This document shows positions 7,596-17,205 of a DNA stretch of 64,000 bases, one piece after another (position 1 is the first letter of the stretch; every line of letters begins with the position of its first letter). Position numbers and translations under genes: made by a program. This stretch comes from Bernardetia sp042180575. Its GTDB lineage: Bacteria; Bacteroidota; Bacteroidia; Cytophagales; Bernardetiaceae. The notes under the pieces were generated by a model, which made no database searches, was not told the DNA's origin, and was given only the letters and a program-made list of their open reading frames with translations. Where the stretch lies: the NCBI RefSeq assembly GCF_042180575.1, contig NZ_CP170094.1, positions 5,208,001-5,272,000 on the forward strand. The letters are read 5' to 3'.

Positions 7596-8594
7596 GTGAA
7601 AATCTCATTCTTAGCAATTTTACTATTTTTAATGTCTATAAATTTTGCTTTCAGTCAAGATTATCCAGTTCGCAATGATTCTTCATTAATCAAAAAGCAT
7701 CGTATTCGTTCTATTACTACAATTTTTAATAGTATTTCAGATGTAGAAAGATATGATTCTATGGAAGTAGGGAAAGTTGAATTTGATAAAAATGGAAATA
7801 TTTTAAGAGAAAAATATTTTCGCTTATTCGATGTAATGCTCTATTCACAAGAATATACCTATAAATATGATAAAAAAGGTAGATTAATTGAGAAAACAGA
7901 ATTTCAAAAAGATTATCCTCAAAGTGATAAAGATAAAAAAACATTGGATTTTCTAAATTCTATGCTAGATGATAGTAATGATACTAGTAAACTCGTTTAT
8001 AAATATGATACAGAAAATAGATTAATTGAAATTTTAGAGTTTCTTAAAAAAGAGGATAAAGAACCTAGTTTATCTACCAAATTTGCATACGATGAAAAAG
8101 GAAATAAAGTAAAAGCAATTTTCAAACATCTTAATGCTCCTCAACAGACAAGTTTGAATAATCGTATTGAAAACTATAAATATGATGAGAATAATAATCT
8201 GATAGAAACAAAAATGAAATGGACAACTACTGAAACTGCTTCTACTACTACTTATGTCTATGATTCTTTAGGAAAAATGATTTCAGAATCTACTCTTCAT
8301 TATAATGGACGTGAAAATAAACGTTTATTTTTTTATAAAAATGGAAAGTTAAAAAGACGAGAAACTCACAATTTGGGGAATGAAGATTATAATACAAAGA
8401 AAGAATACGAATATTCAGAAGATGGCTGCTTGATACAATGTAAAAGTACGTATGGCAAAAATGGAGAGAGACAGTCTGTTATAACTTTTAACTGTAATAA
8501 AAAAGGAATATTAAGTTCTGAATATTGGTACAAAGACAGTGGTACTGAACAAAAAGCCTTTTCTTTTGAAACGACTTATACCTATTTTGAGTAA
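7596..8594 (+). CDS. Secreted protein with YD-repeat-like units
   Basis: The GTG at 7596 starts a clear signal peptide (MKISFLAILLFLMSINFAFS). The mature part contains about seven degenerate units of the form YxYDxxGxLIExxxF, for example YKYDKKGRLIEKTEF, YKYDTENRLIEILEF and YKYDENNNLIETKMKW, then YSEDGCLIQC. This is the pattern of YD/RHS-type repeats, which build beta-structured shells or fibres, but the protein is far too short for an RHS toxin and lacks the RHS core motif. It is probably a surface or periplasmic protein of 332 residues. The only cysteines are near the C-terminus. Function unknown. Confidence 0.75.
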   Translation: MKISFLAILLFLMSINFAFSQDYPVRNDSSLIKKHRIRSITTIFNSISDVERYDSMEVGKVEFDKNGNILREKYFRLFDVMLYSQEYTYKYDKKGRLIEKTEFQKDYPQSDKDKKTLDFLNSMLDDSNDTSKLVYKYDTENRLIEILEFLKKEDKEPSLSTKFAYDEKGNKVKAIFKHLNAPQQTSLNNRIENYKYDENNNLIETKMKWTTTETASTTTYVYDSLGKMISESTLHYNGRENKRLFFYKNGKLKRRETHNLGNEDYNTKKEYEYSEDGCLIQCKSTYGKNGERQSVITFNCNKKGILSSEYWYKDSGTEQKAFSFETTYTYFE

Positions 8595-8628
8595 ATTGAA
8601 TACTAAAACAAACTCAACGGCTTTTTTA

Positions 8629-8672
8629 ATTTTCGGTATTGCCCTTGATTAAAAGTAGGGCAGACCGAAAAT
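8629..8672. terminator. Hairpin between convergent genes
   Basis: ATTTTCGGT (8629-8637) pairs with ACCGAAAAT (8664-8672), and GCCCT (8641-8645) pairs inside with AGGGC (8657-8661). It lies between the convergent genes ending at 8594 and 8770, where a shared terminator is expected, but the T-runs are poor. Confidence 0.45.
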
Positions 8673-8769
8673 AGCTTTCATAGCGCATAGTTGGAACAAT
8701 AGTCATGATTTTTTTCATCAGGAGTTTACTAGAGAAAATAACTTAACTCCTCACTACTATAAACCACAT

Positions 8770-10497
8770 TTACCACGTTTTGTCTATATCCTTTAAGTGT
8801 TCTTGAGCAGGTTTGAAGCCTTTTCTAGCAGCTTTTTGCATAAGCGAAATTGCTGTATTTGGGTTTCTCTCCACACCATCGCCATACATATACATACAAC
8901 CCAAATGATAAGCAAAATCTGGAACACTAGCATCTGCCTTATAGGCTTTGTTCATCAATTTAAATGCTTCACCCTTGTTTTTTTCTACTCCGAAACCTTG
9001 CACATACAAAAGAGCTAAATTACACATCGAAGCAGCATGATTGGCATTGATATTTTTCTTATACCACTTTGCAGCTTCTGCGTAGTTTTGTTTTACGCCA
9101 AGCCCATTTTGATAAAGTAATCCTAACGAAAAAACAGCCTCTACGTGATTTTTAGAGGCAGCCAAAGTAAGCCATTTTTTTGCTTCTGCATAACTTTGGG
9201 GCGTTCCTTTTCCTTCAGCAGACAACATTCCGACTAAATATTGTACATCAGTATTATCTTTTTGAGCTACTACTTGAGCCACTTTAAATAATTCTTTATA
9301 GTTTTTTGCTTCAAGATAAATACCAATCAAAGCCATTTGCGCCCCTTCGCTACCTTGTTTGGCAGCTTTTTCAAACCAATATGTAGCTTTCTCATTGTTT
9401 TTTTCTATTCCCTTTCCCTCTTGATACAAGTAAGCCAAATCAAATTGCGCTCCTTCATGTCCTTTTTGAGCAGCTTTTTCTAAATAAGGAATTGCTTCTT
9501 TGTAGTTTTCATCATCATAAAAACTGTGTGCTTTTGTGTAGAGTTGTAGTCCTTCTAACAAATTATCATCAACAATTACATCCTCTTTTTTGGGTGTTTC
9601 AGTTTTATTTTCATTGCCTTTCTCTCCTTTTCTAATTTCTTCTATAAACAATTTCATAGAAGGTTGAAGGCTTGTAAAATGGTTGCCTTTTAATCCTTTT
9701 ATTTCAAGCAAAATTTCTTTTCCTTCATAAATTTGGGCGATAGTTGCTTTCCAATACTCTAGATTGTCTTCTTCTCCAAAATAAACTGTATGCTTTTTGG
9801 GTAAATAATGAAGCGTTCCATAAGGCAATCGAAACAAAAGTTCTTTTTCATTTTTGCTATCAAAAGGCATTTTTATTCCTTGCTTTTCGAAGCTCTCAAA
9901 ACTTTCAAAATCGTATAGTCCTGAACTACTTGCACTCATCTGTACAGGAACATTTCCCAAATGCGAAAGCAATAAAGACATGCCCCCCCCAATGCTATGT
10001 CCGAAAACGAAAATACTATCTGAATTTGTATATTCTTGTTCTGCAATCCAATTAACAGCAGCTTTGGCATCATCAACTTCTCCAAAAAACATTTCAAAAT
10101 TTCCTTCATTGCCATTCTCTCCTCTATAACTTGGCGCAAAAACAACAAAACCAGCATCTATAAATGGCTGACAGTCTAAAACATCTTGATAGCCTAATGC
10201 AAAGCCTCCGTGCAGATAAACCAAGACAGGTTTCTTTTTTCCTTCTTCTATGTTACTTGTCTCTACCAACCCTTTTAGCTTTCTTCCATCTGATTCGTAA
10301 TTTATCAACATTATATCTTTTCTTTCCTTATCAAATTCATCGTAGGATTGAGGAGCTTTTCCTTTTTTTATTAGGTTGGTTTTGAAGTCTTTCCTCTCTA
10401 ATAAATAACTCAAATTTTTTATTTCTGAAAGTTGAGCAAAAGATGTTTTGGAAAGTATAAACAACAGAAAAACAAATGCTATTTTCTTTGAATACAT
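8770..10497 (-). CDS. Exported alpha/beta hydrolase with C-terminal Sel1 repeats
   Basis: The frame is open to 10554, but the ATG at 10497 is the better start: it gives a proper signal peptide (MYSKKIAFVFLLFILSKTSFA) and a -7 box lies at 10544-10551, so an upstream start would not be transcribed. The N-terminal ~300 residues are a prolyl-oligopeptidase-like alpha/beta hydrolase with YLHGGFALG (oxyanion region) and the nucleophile elbow GHSIGGG. After a charged linker come about seven Sel1/TPR-like repeats (for example AQFDLAYLYQEGKGIEKN). Hydrolase plus Sel1 repeats suggests a periplasmic enzyme docking to a partner. The substrate is not predictable. Confidence 0.85.
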   Translation of the reverse strand: MYSKKIAFVFLLFILSKTSFAQLSEIKNLSYLLERKDFKTNLIKKGKAPQSYDEFDKERKDIMLINYESDGRKLKGLVETSNIEEGKKKPVLVYLHGGFALGYQDVLDCQPFIDAGFVVFAPSYRGENGNEGNFEMFFGEVDDAKAAVNWIAEQEYTNSDSIFVFGHSIGGGMSLLLSHLGNVPVQMSASSSGLYDFESFESFEKQGIKMPFDSKNEKELLFRLPYGTLHYLPKKHTVYFGEEDNLEYWKATIAQIYEGKEILLEIKGLKGNHFTSLQPSMKLFIEEIRKGEKGNENKTETPKKEDVIVDDNLLEGLQLYTKAHSFYDDENYKEAIPYLEKAAQKGHEGAQFDLAYLYQEGKGIEKNNEKATYWFEKAAKQGSEGAQMALIGIYLEAKNYKELFKVAQVVAQKDNTDVQYLVGMLSAEGKGTPQSYAEAKKWLTLAASKNHVEAVFSLGLLYQNGLGVKQNYAEAAKWYKKNINANHAASMCNLALLYVQGFGVEKNKGEAFKLMNKAYKADASVPDFAYHLGCMYMYGDGVERNPNTAISLMQKAARKGFKPAQEHLKDIDKTW

Positions 10498-10543
10498 TTT
10501 TGTAGAATTTTTTCTTGCGTAAATTGATATATTTAATTTTTTA

Positions 10544-10551
10544 CAAAGATA
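10544..10551 (-). promoter_or_regulatory. -7 box of the hydrolase-Sel1 gene
   Basis: On the minus strand TATCTTTG matches TAnnTTTG perfectly and predicts transcription from about 10537, 40 bases before the ATG at 10497. This decides the start codon of the gene. Confidence 0.5.
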
Positions 10552-10914
10552 CATATTCTACAATTTTTATAATCGAAATAAGAAAAGAAGTAGTTTAAGA
10601 TTTTTGTAAAAGTAAGGTGTCAGACAGTTTTTTTTAACATATAAATAATTTTTCTTAGGTACTTAATTTCTTCCAGCCGACAGTTCAGTGAAACTAATCC
10701 TTGAAATTACTTACAAAAATGGTGGAGTAGAGTATTCTTCAAAACAAATACAGAAAAAACGAAAAAAAAACTCCAAACACAATAAAACGCTAAAAAAGAT
10801 TTTAAATTTTAGTTAATTTACCTTATTATTGTATAATGCTGCTTTAAAACTGAAAAATAGAACAATAAAAACTACTTCCCCTTTTAGTTATGTTCTTAAT
10901 ATTATTGATTTTTT
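10552..10914. other. Intergenic region with a repeat fragment
   Basis: About 360 AT-rich bases between divergent genes. It contains AAGGTGTCAGACAG at 10614-10627, a fragment of the double-hairpin repeats at 18965, 29339 and 41684. No small gene and no full promoter for the downstream gene were recognised. Confidence 0.5.
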
Positions 10915-13900
10915 ATGAAAATAGATTTCCCCTTTATAAAATTTGCTAAACAAAATATATCAAAGCATTACTATTTTGTTTTTGTGCTTTTTCTATTTGT
11001 TACCTATTTTAGCTTACTACAAAACGGAGTAGCTCAATCTACTCAAAATCAGTCTAATTCTACGGTTTTTATACCTAAGTTGGGAGTGCCTTTGGTACGC
11101 AATTTTTCACAAGAAGAGTATGGAGCAACTTCTCAAAACTGGGCAATTACACAGACACCAAACGGATTTATTTATGTGGGAAATAATGGAGGTGTATTAG
11201 AATTTGATGGTGTAAACTGGCGCAGATATAGAACAAGTAACAAATCAACAGTCAAATCTTTAGCAGCTAATGAAAAAGGAGAAGTCTTTGTTGGGGCAAA
11301 AGGGGAATTAGGAGTACTGAAACCTGATTCGACAAATACATTACACTATGTGTCTTTAATGGATAAAATTCCTGAAGACAAACGTAATTTTACGGATGTA
11401 TGGCAAACTTTCACACATAAAGAAAACATTTATTTCCGAACGACTGAATTTGTATTTATTTTTAAGAATCAAGAATTATTTAGAGTAATAGAGCCAAAAA
11501 ATAAATTTCACACCTCTTTTTTAGTAGATGGTGTGTTTTATATTCGTGATACAGAAATAGGTTTAGTAAAGCTAAATGAAAGCTATGAGTTAGAATCAGT
11601 AGCATCTGAAAAAATAGGAGATGGTAATACGTATGGTATATTTTCAAATCTAGAAGGTAAGGGTAACCTAATGGTTCTTACTCGTCCTGAGGGTGTTTAT
11701 AAAATAAAAGGTAAAGAGGTTAGTCAAGTTTCATTTACTTCTGTTACTACTCTGACAGAAACTAGAGCATATTGTTCAGTTCTTCTTCCGACTAATCAAC
11801 TGGCTATCGGAACTCTTACAGATGGTCTTTTTATTACTGATTTGGAAGGAAATGTACAATTACATCTTAATAAAGAGAATATATTAGAAAATAATACTAT
11901 CTATAATTTATTTTTAGATGCAAAAAATAACCTTTGGCTTGCTACTGATAATGGGATTTCGTGTATTTATTTATCTATTCCGTATTCTTCTATTGGTGAA
12001 AAACAAGGAGTATTAGGCAGAGGATTAAACTTAGAATATTCATCCATCTATAACAAACTTTATATAGGTACTACTTTTGGCATTTATCAGAATGATTATC
12101 TAATAAAAATAAATCTTGAAAATGGAATACAAAAACCTTTTTCAATGTTAGAAGGAACAGAAGGATATGCACTTCACGTACTTAACAAGAATAATGTATT
12201 ATTTTATGGACACAATTTAGGTGTTTTTCAAGTACAAGATACAATAGCAAAAAAAGTATATTCCGAGAAAAGGTCAAAAGCAACTTGGGGTATTGTGCCT
12301 ACATCAAAAACAGATAAATTAGATTCATTAAAGTTGCTTTTAGTTTATTCTAAGGGAATAGCATTAATATCAAAAGATGAAGATGGAAAAGACATCCCAA
12401 ATGCTGTACATTGGAAACATAAAAGTTATCCTAACTTTGAAGAAGGAATTCGTGAACTATTAAAACATAAAAACTATTGGTGGGCAGAAAGCAATCGAAA
12501 AGGAGTATTTAGATTACAATTTTCTGAAAGTTATGATAGTCTTTTAGAAATAAAAACGTATGGTGTAGAAGAAGGTTTGCCTTCTCTTGACGACAATTCT
12601 TTGTATAAATTACAAGACCAAATAGTACTTACTAATAATGATAAAATATATAACTATGATACCAAAAAATCTCAATTTATTCTTAATCAAGAGCTAAGTT
12701 CATATTTTGAAGGTAATGTTATTAGAGCTTTACAAGAAGATGAAAAAGGAAATATTTGGTACAGAACAGAACAAGAAAAAGGTATTTTATGGAAAGAAAA
12801 TAATACCTATAAAAAGCAAACTGATTTTATGGCTGCATTAAGAATATATAGCCAACCCAACGGAATGACTATACTTCCAAATAATGTATTAGCTGTAGGA
12901 GTTGATGAAGGATTTGTGATTATAGACACACAAAAAAAATTCTTAACAGAGCAAAAGCCTCTTGCATTTATACGTAAAGTAGAGTTTTTAGGAGAAACAG
13001 ATTCACTTCTTTTTGGGGGAGTATTTTTTGATGCAGATAGTTTGATAATAGAACAACAACCCAAAAATCAAAAATTAAAATTAGAAGCTACTACTAATGC
13101 TTTGCGTTTTTCTTTTGCTAGTCCTTCATTGCCTTTTCCTGAAATGACAGAATATCGCTATAAATTAGAAGGTTTAGATGAAAAATGGTCAGCATGGACA
13201 AGCAAAACACAAAAAGAATATACTAACCTTTCAGATAAAAATTATAAATTTATAGTACAAACAAGAAATATTTGGGGAGTTGAAAGCGAAGAAACTACGT
13301 ATGAGTTTGAAGTTTTATCTCCTTGGTATAAAACATGGTTGGCGTATGTTGCTTATATTATTTTAGCTATTTTATTGATTTGGATGATTGTAAAATTAAA
13401 TACAAAAAGACTAGAAAGAGATAAAAGAAAACTAGAAAAGACAGTTCAAGAACGAACAGCCGAGGTGGTTCAGCAAAAAGAAGAGCTACAAATGCAAGCT
13501 GATAATCTTTCCGAAGCTAATATTGCTATCAATAATCAAAAAGAAGAGCTAGAATTACAAGCCGAAAATCTATCACTTGCTAATACAGCCATTAATGAAC
13601 AAAAACAAGAAATTGAAAAATCGTATCAAAATGTACGTATTCTTAGCCAAATTGGACAAAAAATAACCAATATCCTTGATGTCAAAACGCTTATTCAAAC
13701 CGTTTATGAAAATATAAATACATTGATGCCTGCTGACGGTTTTGGTATTGGAATTCTGAATAAAGACACAGGAAAAATAGAGTTTGAAGGATTTATAGAA
13801 AATAATGAAATTCTACCTGCTCATTCGGATAATCTAAAAGACGATACCAAATTATCTGTACGAAGTCTGAAAAACAATCAACGTTTGGTTATCAATGATT

Positions 13901-14919
13901 CACATTCACAGTACAAAGAGTATTTTAATGTCGTCTTGGAAGATGTTGAAGTGGGAAAATTACCTTATTCGTTAGTGTACTTGCCTCTAAATTCTGAAGG
14001 AGAAACGATTGGAGTACTTACAGTTCAGAGTATGGAAGAGCATAAATATTCTTCTTTAGAATTAGATATGTTAGATACTTTGGGAGCTTACACAGCTATT
14101 GCGTTAGATAATATTAAAGCCTATCAAATCATTTCGAATAAAAATACAAATATTACAGATTCGATTCGTTATGCCCAAACTATTCAACAAGCTGTTTTGC
14201 CGATTGAAGAAGAGATGAAGTCTTATTTTGAAGAACATTTTGTTATTTTCCGTCCTAAAGATATCGTAAGTGGAGATTTTTACTGGGCGACCGAAACAAA
14301 AGATAAGTATTTTGTTGCCGTTGTAGATTGTACAGGACATGGAGTCCCAGGGGCATTTATGTCTATGCTTGGACATGCTTTTCTGAATGAAGCTGTTTCT
14401 CAACAAAATCTAACTAATCCTGCTGATATTTTGGAGTGGCTCAATGAAGAAATTAAAATTTCATTACGTCAAGAACAAAAAGTAAATGCTGATGGAATGG
14501 ATATTTCACTTTGTGTAATTGATAAAAATAAATCAGAAAACGAAGAAGTTAAAATTACGTATTGTGGAGCAAAAAGACCTCTATTTTATATATTGCCTGC
14601 TATTTCTGATTTGCAAGTCGTAAAAGGAAACAGACGTTCGATTGGAGGTTATTCAAGAAAGAAAAAGTACAGTAAGTTTGAAAGTAATGAATTATTACTC
14701 CCAAAAGGAACAATGTTATATATCTTTTCTGATGGATATACAGACCAATCCAATCCAGAAGGAATAAAATTAGGAACACCTCAACTTTTAGAAAAACTAC
14801 CTATTTTGGCTTCTCTTCCTATCACAGAACAAGAGAAACAACTAACTGATTTGTTAGATAATCATCAAAAAGATACCCCACAACGTGATGATATTACCTT
14901 TATGGGAATTAAACTCTAA
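10915..14919 (+). CDS. Sensor with Reg_prop propeller, Y_Y_Y, GAF and SpoIIE-type PP2C phosphatase
   Basis: A 1334-residue membrane signalling protein. In order: a signal sequence/anchor (~17-42); a long periplasmic Reg_prop beta-propeller region (~60-730), with units such as NLWLATDNGISCIY; a Y_Y_Y domain (~735-800); a transmembrane helix (~808-829); a coiled coil (~835-905) with repeated QKEELELQAENLS heptads; a GAF domain (~905-1070); and a PP2C/SpoIIE phosphatase (~1093-1334) with VVDCTGHGVPGAF near 1137. It would sense a periplasmic signal and dephosphorylate a STAS-domain anti-anti-sigma factor. The STAS and HATPase proteins at 43426 and 43814 are candidate partners. The usual histidine kinase output of such sensors is replaced by a phosphatase. 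Confidence 0.9.
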   Translation: MKIDFPFIKFAKQNISKHYYFVFVLFLFVTYFSLLQNGVAQSTQNQSNSTVFIPKLGVPLVRNFSQEEYGATSQNWAITQTPNGFIYVGNNGGVLEFDGVNWRRYRTSNKSTVKSLAANEKGEVFVGAKGELGVLKPDSTNTLHYVSLMDKIPEDKRNFTDVWQTFTHKENIYFRTTEFVFIFKNQELFRVIEPKNKFHTSFLVDGVFYIRDTEIGLVKLNESYELESVASEKIGDGNTYGIFSNLEGKGNLMVLTRPEGVYKIKGKEVSQVSFTSVTTLTETRAYCSVLLPTNQLAIGTLTDGLFITDLEGNVQLHLNKENILENNTIYNLFLDAKNNLWLATDNGISCIYLSIPYSSIGEKQGVLGRGLNLEYSSIYNKLYIGTTFGIYQNDYLIKINLENGIQKPFSMLEGTEGYALHVLNKNNVLFYGHNLGVFQVQDTIAKKVYSEKRSKATWGIVPTSKTDKLDSLKLLLVYSKGIALISKDEDGKDIPNAVHWKHKSYPNFEEGIRELLKHKNYWWAESNRKGVFRLQFSESYDSLLEIKTYGVEEGLPSLDDNSLYKLQDQIVLTNNDKIYNYDTKKSQFILNQELSSYFEGNVIRALQEDEKGNIWYRTEQEKGILWKENNTYKKQTDFMAALRIYSQPNGMTILPNNVLAVGVDEGFVIIDTQKKFLTEQKPLAFIRKVEFLGETDSLLFGGVFFDADSLIIEQQPKNQKLKLEATTNALRFSFASPSLPFPEMTEYRYKLEGLDEKWSAWTSKTQKEYTNLSDKNYKFIVQTRNIWGVESEETTYEFEVLSPWYKTWLAYVAYIILAILLIWMIVKLNTKRLERDKRKLEKTVQERTAEVVQQKEELQMQADNLSEANIAINNQKEELELQAENLSLANTAINEQKQEIEKSYQNVRILSQIGQKITNILDVKTLIQTVYENINTLMPADGFGIGILNKDTGKIEFEGFIENNEILPAHSDNLKDDTKLSVRSLKNNQRLVINDSHSQYKEYFNVVLEDVEVGKLPYSLVYLPLNSEGETIGVLTVQSMEEHKYSSLELDMLDTLGAYTAIALDNIKAYQIISNKNTNITDSIRYAQTIQQAVLPIEEEMKSYFEEHFVIFRPKDIVSGDFYWATETKDKYFVAVVDCTGHGVPGAFMSMLGHAFLNEAVSQQNLTNPADILEWLNEEIKISLRQEQKVNADGMDISLCVIDKNKSENEEVKITYCGAKRPLFYILPAISDLQVVKGNRRSIGGYSRKKKYSKFESNELLLPKGTMLYIFSDGYTDQSNPEGIKLGTPQLLEKLPILASLPITEQEKQLTDLLDNHQKDTPQRDDITFMGIKL

Positions 14920-14977
14920 TCAAACTATTCACTTTTTTAAATTTTGATATAAAATAAATCTACCTTTCAAAAAGTTG

Positions 14978-15622
14978 TTATGACCTCTTTTGTTTTTGTC
15001 CATTTATTGTCCAAAAATAATTTAGTTTCTTAAAAAAACTATCCCAGTTTCTGCCTTTGTCCTCTATAAAAAAAGTATGAATAGCATTGCTTTTCATATA
15101 AATTTCTAATTGATAACGTCCTTTTATTCCATAATAAAAAAGCAACAAACCAACTGCCCCCAGTCCCATTCCAATCCATAAATTTAGAGAACCTTTCAAA
15201 CTTGCCACCATAGAAAAAGCACCTCCAATTCCTCCCAAAAGTAAAGGAAACATCAAACGTTTGTAATGGAGTTCTATTTTTGCAATTTGAGAAAGAATGA
15301 AGCGTTTTTGTTTCCTTTCTCTTTTATAAATAAGTGTTTTGTCTGTAAGAATCCACCGAGAAATTAAATCAGTCTGAATACTTGCCTGTTCGTGTTCTGA
15401 AAAAGCAATCCAAAAAGGACTAAAACTAGCTGTTTGTTCAAATTTCGGAATAGAAACCGTTTTTTGAGACTGAAAATCTGAATGAGGGGAAGGAAGAGAA
15501 ACAGAGTAAATAGGTTTTGAAAAATAACTTTTTAATTTATCATTTCGAAGCAAAAAATCCTTCGAAATTTGATTTTCTAAAGGATTTTTTTTGTTAGATT
15601 TTAAAAATGAAAAAATAGACAA
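14978..15622 (-). CDS. Membrane protein with two adjacent helices, unknown function
   Basis: A 214-residue protein. The start is probably the TTG at 15622, because no ATG lies before the hydrophobic region. The centre holds two hydrophobic segments (about residues 127-145 and 149-165: LLLGGIGGAFSMVASL, LGAVGLLLFYYGI), preceded by a basic stretch (YKRERKQKRF). The flanks look like a PH-like or cytoplasmic beta domain (SRWILTDKTLIYKRE; KSNAIHTFFIEDKGRNWDSFFKKL). This resembles bacterial membrane-anchored PH-like proteins, but I cannot name a family. Confidence 0.6.
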   Translation of the reverse strand: MSIFSFLKSNKKNPLENQISKDFLLRNDKLKSYFSKPIYSVSLPSPHSDFQSQKTVSIPKFEQTASFSPFWIAFSEHEQASIQTDLISRWILTDKTLIYKRERKQKRFILSQIAKIELHYKRLMFPLLLGGIGGAFSMVASLKGSLNLWIGMGLGAVGLLLFYYGIKGRYQLEIYMKSNAIHTFFIEDKGRNWDSFFKKLNYFWTINGQKQKRS

Positions 15623-15721
15623 AATTAATTACAAGTTATTAATGGTTGATTATAAATGAAATACAGAAAAAATAGTGATTTATTGGCATTCCCTAATCTC
15701 CATTTCCCAATTCCTAAAAAA

Positions 15722-16495
15722 TTATTCAAATCTCATGTGTTTCATTGATTCACCTGATTTTGCAATACGTTGTAAAGTTTCGATGCCAACTTGTAAATGA
15801 CGTTCTGCAAACTGCGCCGAAACTGCCGAATCACTCTTTGAAGTCTTTACTCCTTCTGGAATCATTGGATTATCCGACACCATCAAAAGCGCACCACGAG
15901 GAATTTCATTGACAAAACCAACTGTAAAAATAGTAGCCGTTTCCATATCAATCGCCATTACACGCATATCTTCCAAGTATTTTTTGAAGCCTGTGTCGTG
16001 TTCCCAAACTCTACGGTTTGTCGTATAAACTGTTCCTGTATAATAATCTAATTGATGATTTCGGATGACAATAGAAGCTGATTTATGAATACGAAATGAT
16101 GGCAAAGCAGGAACTTCACTTGGTAAATAATCATTACTTGTTCCTTCGCCACGAATAGCAGCAATAGGCAAAACAAAACTTCCCAGCTCATTTTTTTTCT
16201 TCAAACCTCCACATTTTCCTAAAAAGAGTAATGCTTTTATCTCAATAGCAGAAAGCAAATCCATAACAGTTGCAGCCATCGCACTTCCTATTCCAAAATT
16301 AATAATTGTAATATCGCCTGCCGTTGCTGATTGCATAGGTTTTCCTCTTCCCATTACCTCTACTCCAAAACGTTCTGCAAACATTTCGACATAACCAATG
16401 AAATTAGTTAGTAAGATAAATTCCCCAAAATCCTCTAAATTACGCCCTGTATAGCGTGGCAACCAATCTTTGACAATATTTTCTTTTTTAGACAT
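15722..16495 (-). CDS. amn: AMP nucleosidase (short form)
   Basis: AMP nucleosidase splits AMP to adenine and ribose 5-phosphate and helps set adenylate levels. The ATG at 16495 is preferred: the frame extends to a TTG at 16546, but the family resemblance begins at MSKKENIVKDWLPRYTG. The product has 257 residues, the size of the Bacteroidota short form without the N-terminal regulatory domain of the E. coli enzyme. Typical nucleoside phosphorylase-fold motifs are present: TIINFGIGSAMAA, LLFLGKCGGLK and the purine-site MAIDMETATIF, followed by LLMVSDNPM. It stands alone, divergent from the gene at 16682. Confidence 0.88.
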   Translation of the reverse strand: MSKKENIVKDWLPRYTGRNLEDFGEFILLTNFIGYVEMFAERFGVEVMGRGKPMQSATAGDITIINFGIGSAMAATVMDLLSAIEIKALLFLGKCGGLKKKNELGSFVLPIAAIRGEGTSNDYLPSEVPALPSFRIHKSASIVIRNHQLDYYTGTVYTTNRRVWEHDTGFKKYLEDMRVMAIDMETATIFTVGFVNEIPRGALLMVSDNPMIPEGVKTSKSDSAVSAQFAERHLQVGIETLQRIAKSGESMKHMRFE

Positions 16496-16681
16496 GTCTT
16501 GTTGCGAGTGGTCTTCTTCATACGAAGTATTATAATTTTTTCCCAATGTAGTTGTGTGTTTAGTTAATAAATTTAGATTTTTGTAGCGAAAAGGAATACC
16601 TTTTCTTAATTTTACATTTTTTGTCGTAAAATTTTAATTCATTCAAAAATACATATTTATAATTATAAAATTCTATAAAAC

Positions 16682-17188
16682 GTGGTTTCCAAATTCCTAA
16701 AACTCAATATTCCTTCTTTTGAAGCCAAAATCAAGCAAGTAGAAAACTCTACTGACAAACTTACCGATAAGATGAAAGATAAAGCTACTGAAAATTATCA
16801 AATTTTTGATATAATAAGAAAAAAATGGATTATTCTTACCCCTGAAGAGTGGGTTCGTCAGCATGTCATTCATTTTTTGCTATCTCAAAAGTATTCTAAA
16901 AACTTGATGCAAATAGAAAGCGAACATCATTTTCAAGAGCGTAAAAAACGAACTGATATTCTAGTTTTTGATAGAACAGGAAATCCTTTTTTGGTTGTCG
17001 AATGTAAAGCTGCTCATATTCCACTTTCTTCTGATGTTTTTTCACAGGTCGCAGTTTATAATTATTGTATTGATGCACCTTTTGTAATGATAACAAACGG
17101 AATGCAATTAGGTATTTTTGAGAGAAAGTTAAATCAAAATGAGAATAATAATTCCTATAAAATGATTAAAGATTTACCTGTTTTTTAA
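16682..17188 (+). CDS. Stand-alone HSDR_N_2 type nuclease-fold protein
   Basis: A 168-residue protein starting with GTG. The N-terminal LNIPSFEAKI is typical of these proteins and supports that start over the ATG at residue 31. The body matches the type I restriction enzyme R N-terminal-like domain (PF13588): LTPEEWVRQHVIHFLL, then a PD-(D/E)XK signature, RTDILVFDRTGNPFLVVECKA, with Asp and Glu-x-Lys, then FVMITNGMQLGIF. No helicase, methylase or specificity gene is nearby, so this is not a complete restriction system. Such solitary genes are widespread in Bacteroidota and have no established function. Confidence 0.8.
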   Translation: MVSKFLKLNIPSFEAKIKQVENSTDKLTDKMKDKATENYQIFDIIRKKWIILTPEEWVRQHVIHFLLSQKYSKNLMQIESEHHFQERKKRTDILVFDRTGNPFLVVECKAAHIPLSSDVFSQVAVYNYCIDAPFVMITNGMQLGIFERKLNQNENNNSYKMIKDLPVF

Positions 17189-17205
17189 TTATTTTTTTTG
17201 GCAGA

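Noticed and set aside
7596..8594. RHS/polymorphic toxin
   Set aside because: The YD-like units are degenerate, the protein has only 332 residues, and there is no RHS core motif, toxin tail or immunity gene.
16682..17188. Type I restriction-modification system
   Set aside because: Only an HSDR_N_2-type domain is present; helicase, methylase and specificity genes are missing, so no restriction system can be claimed.
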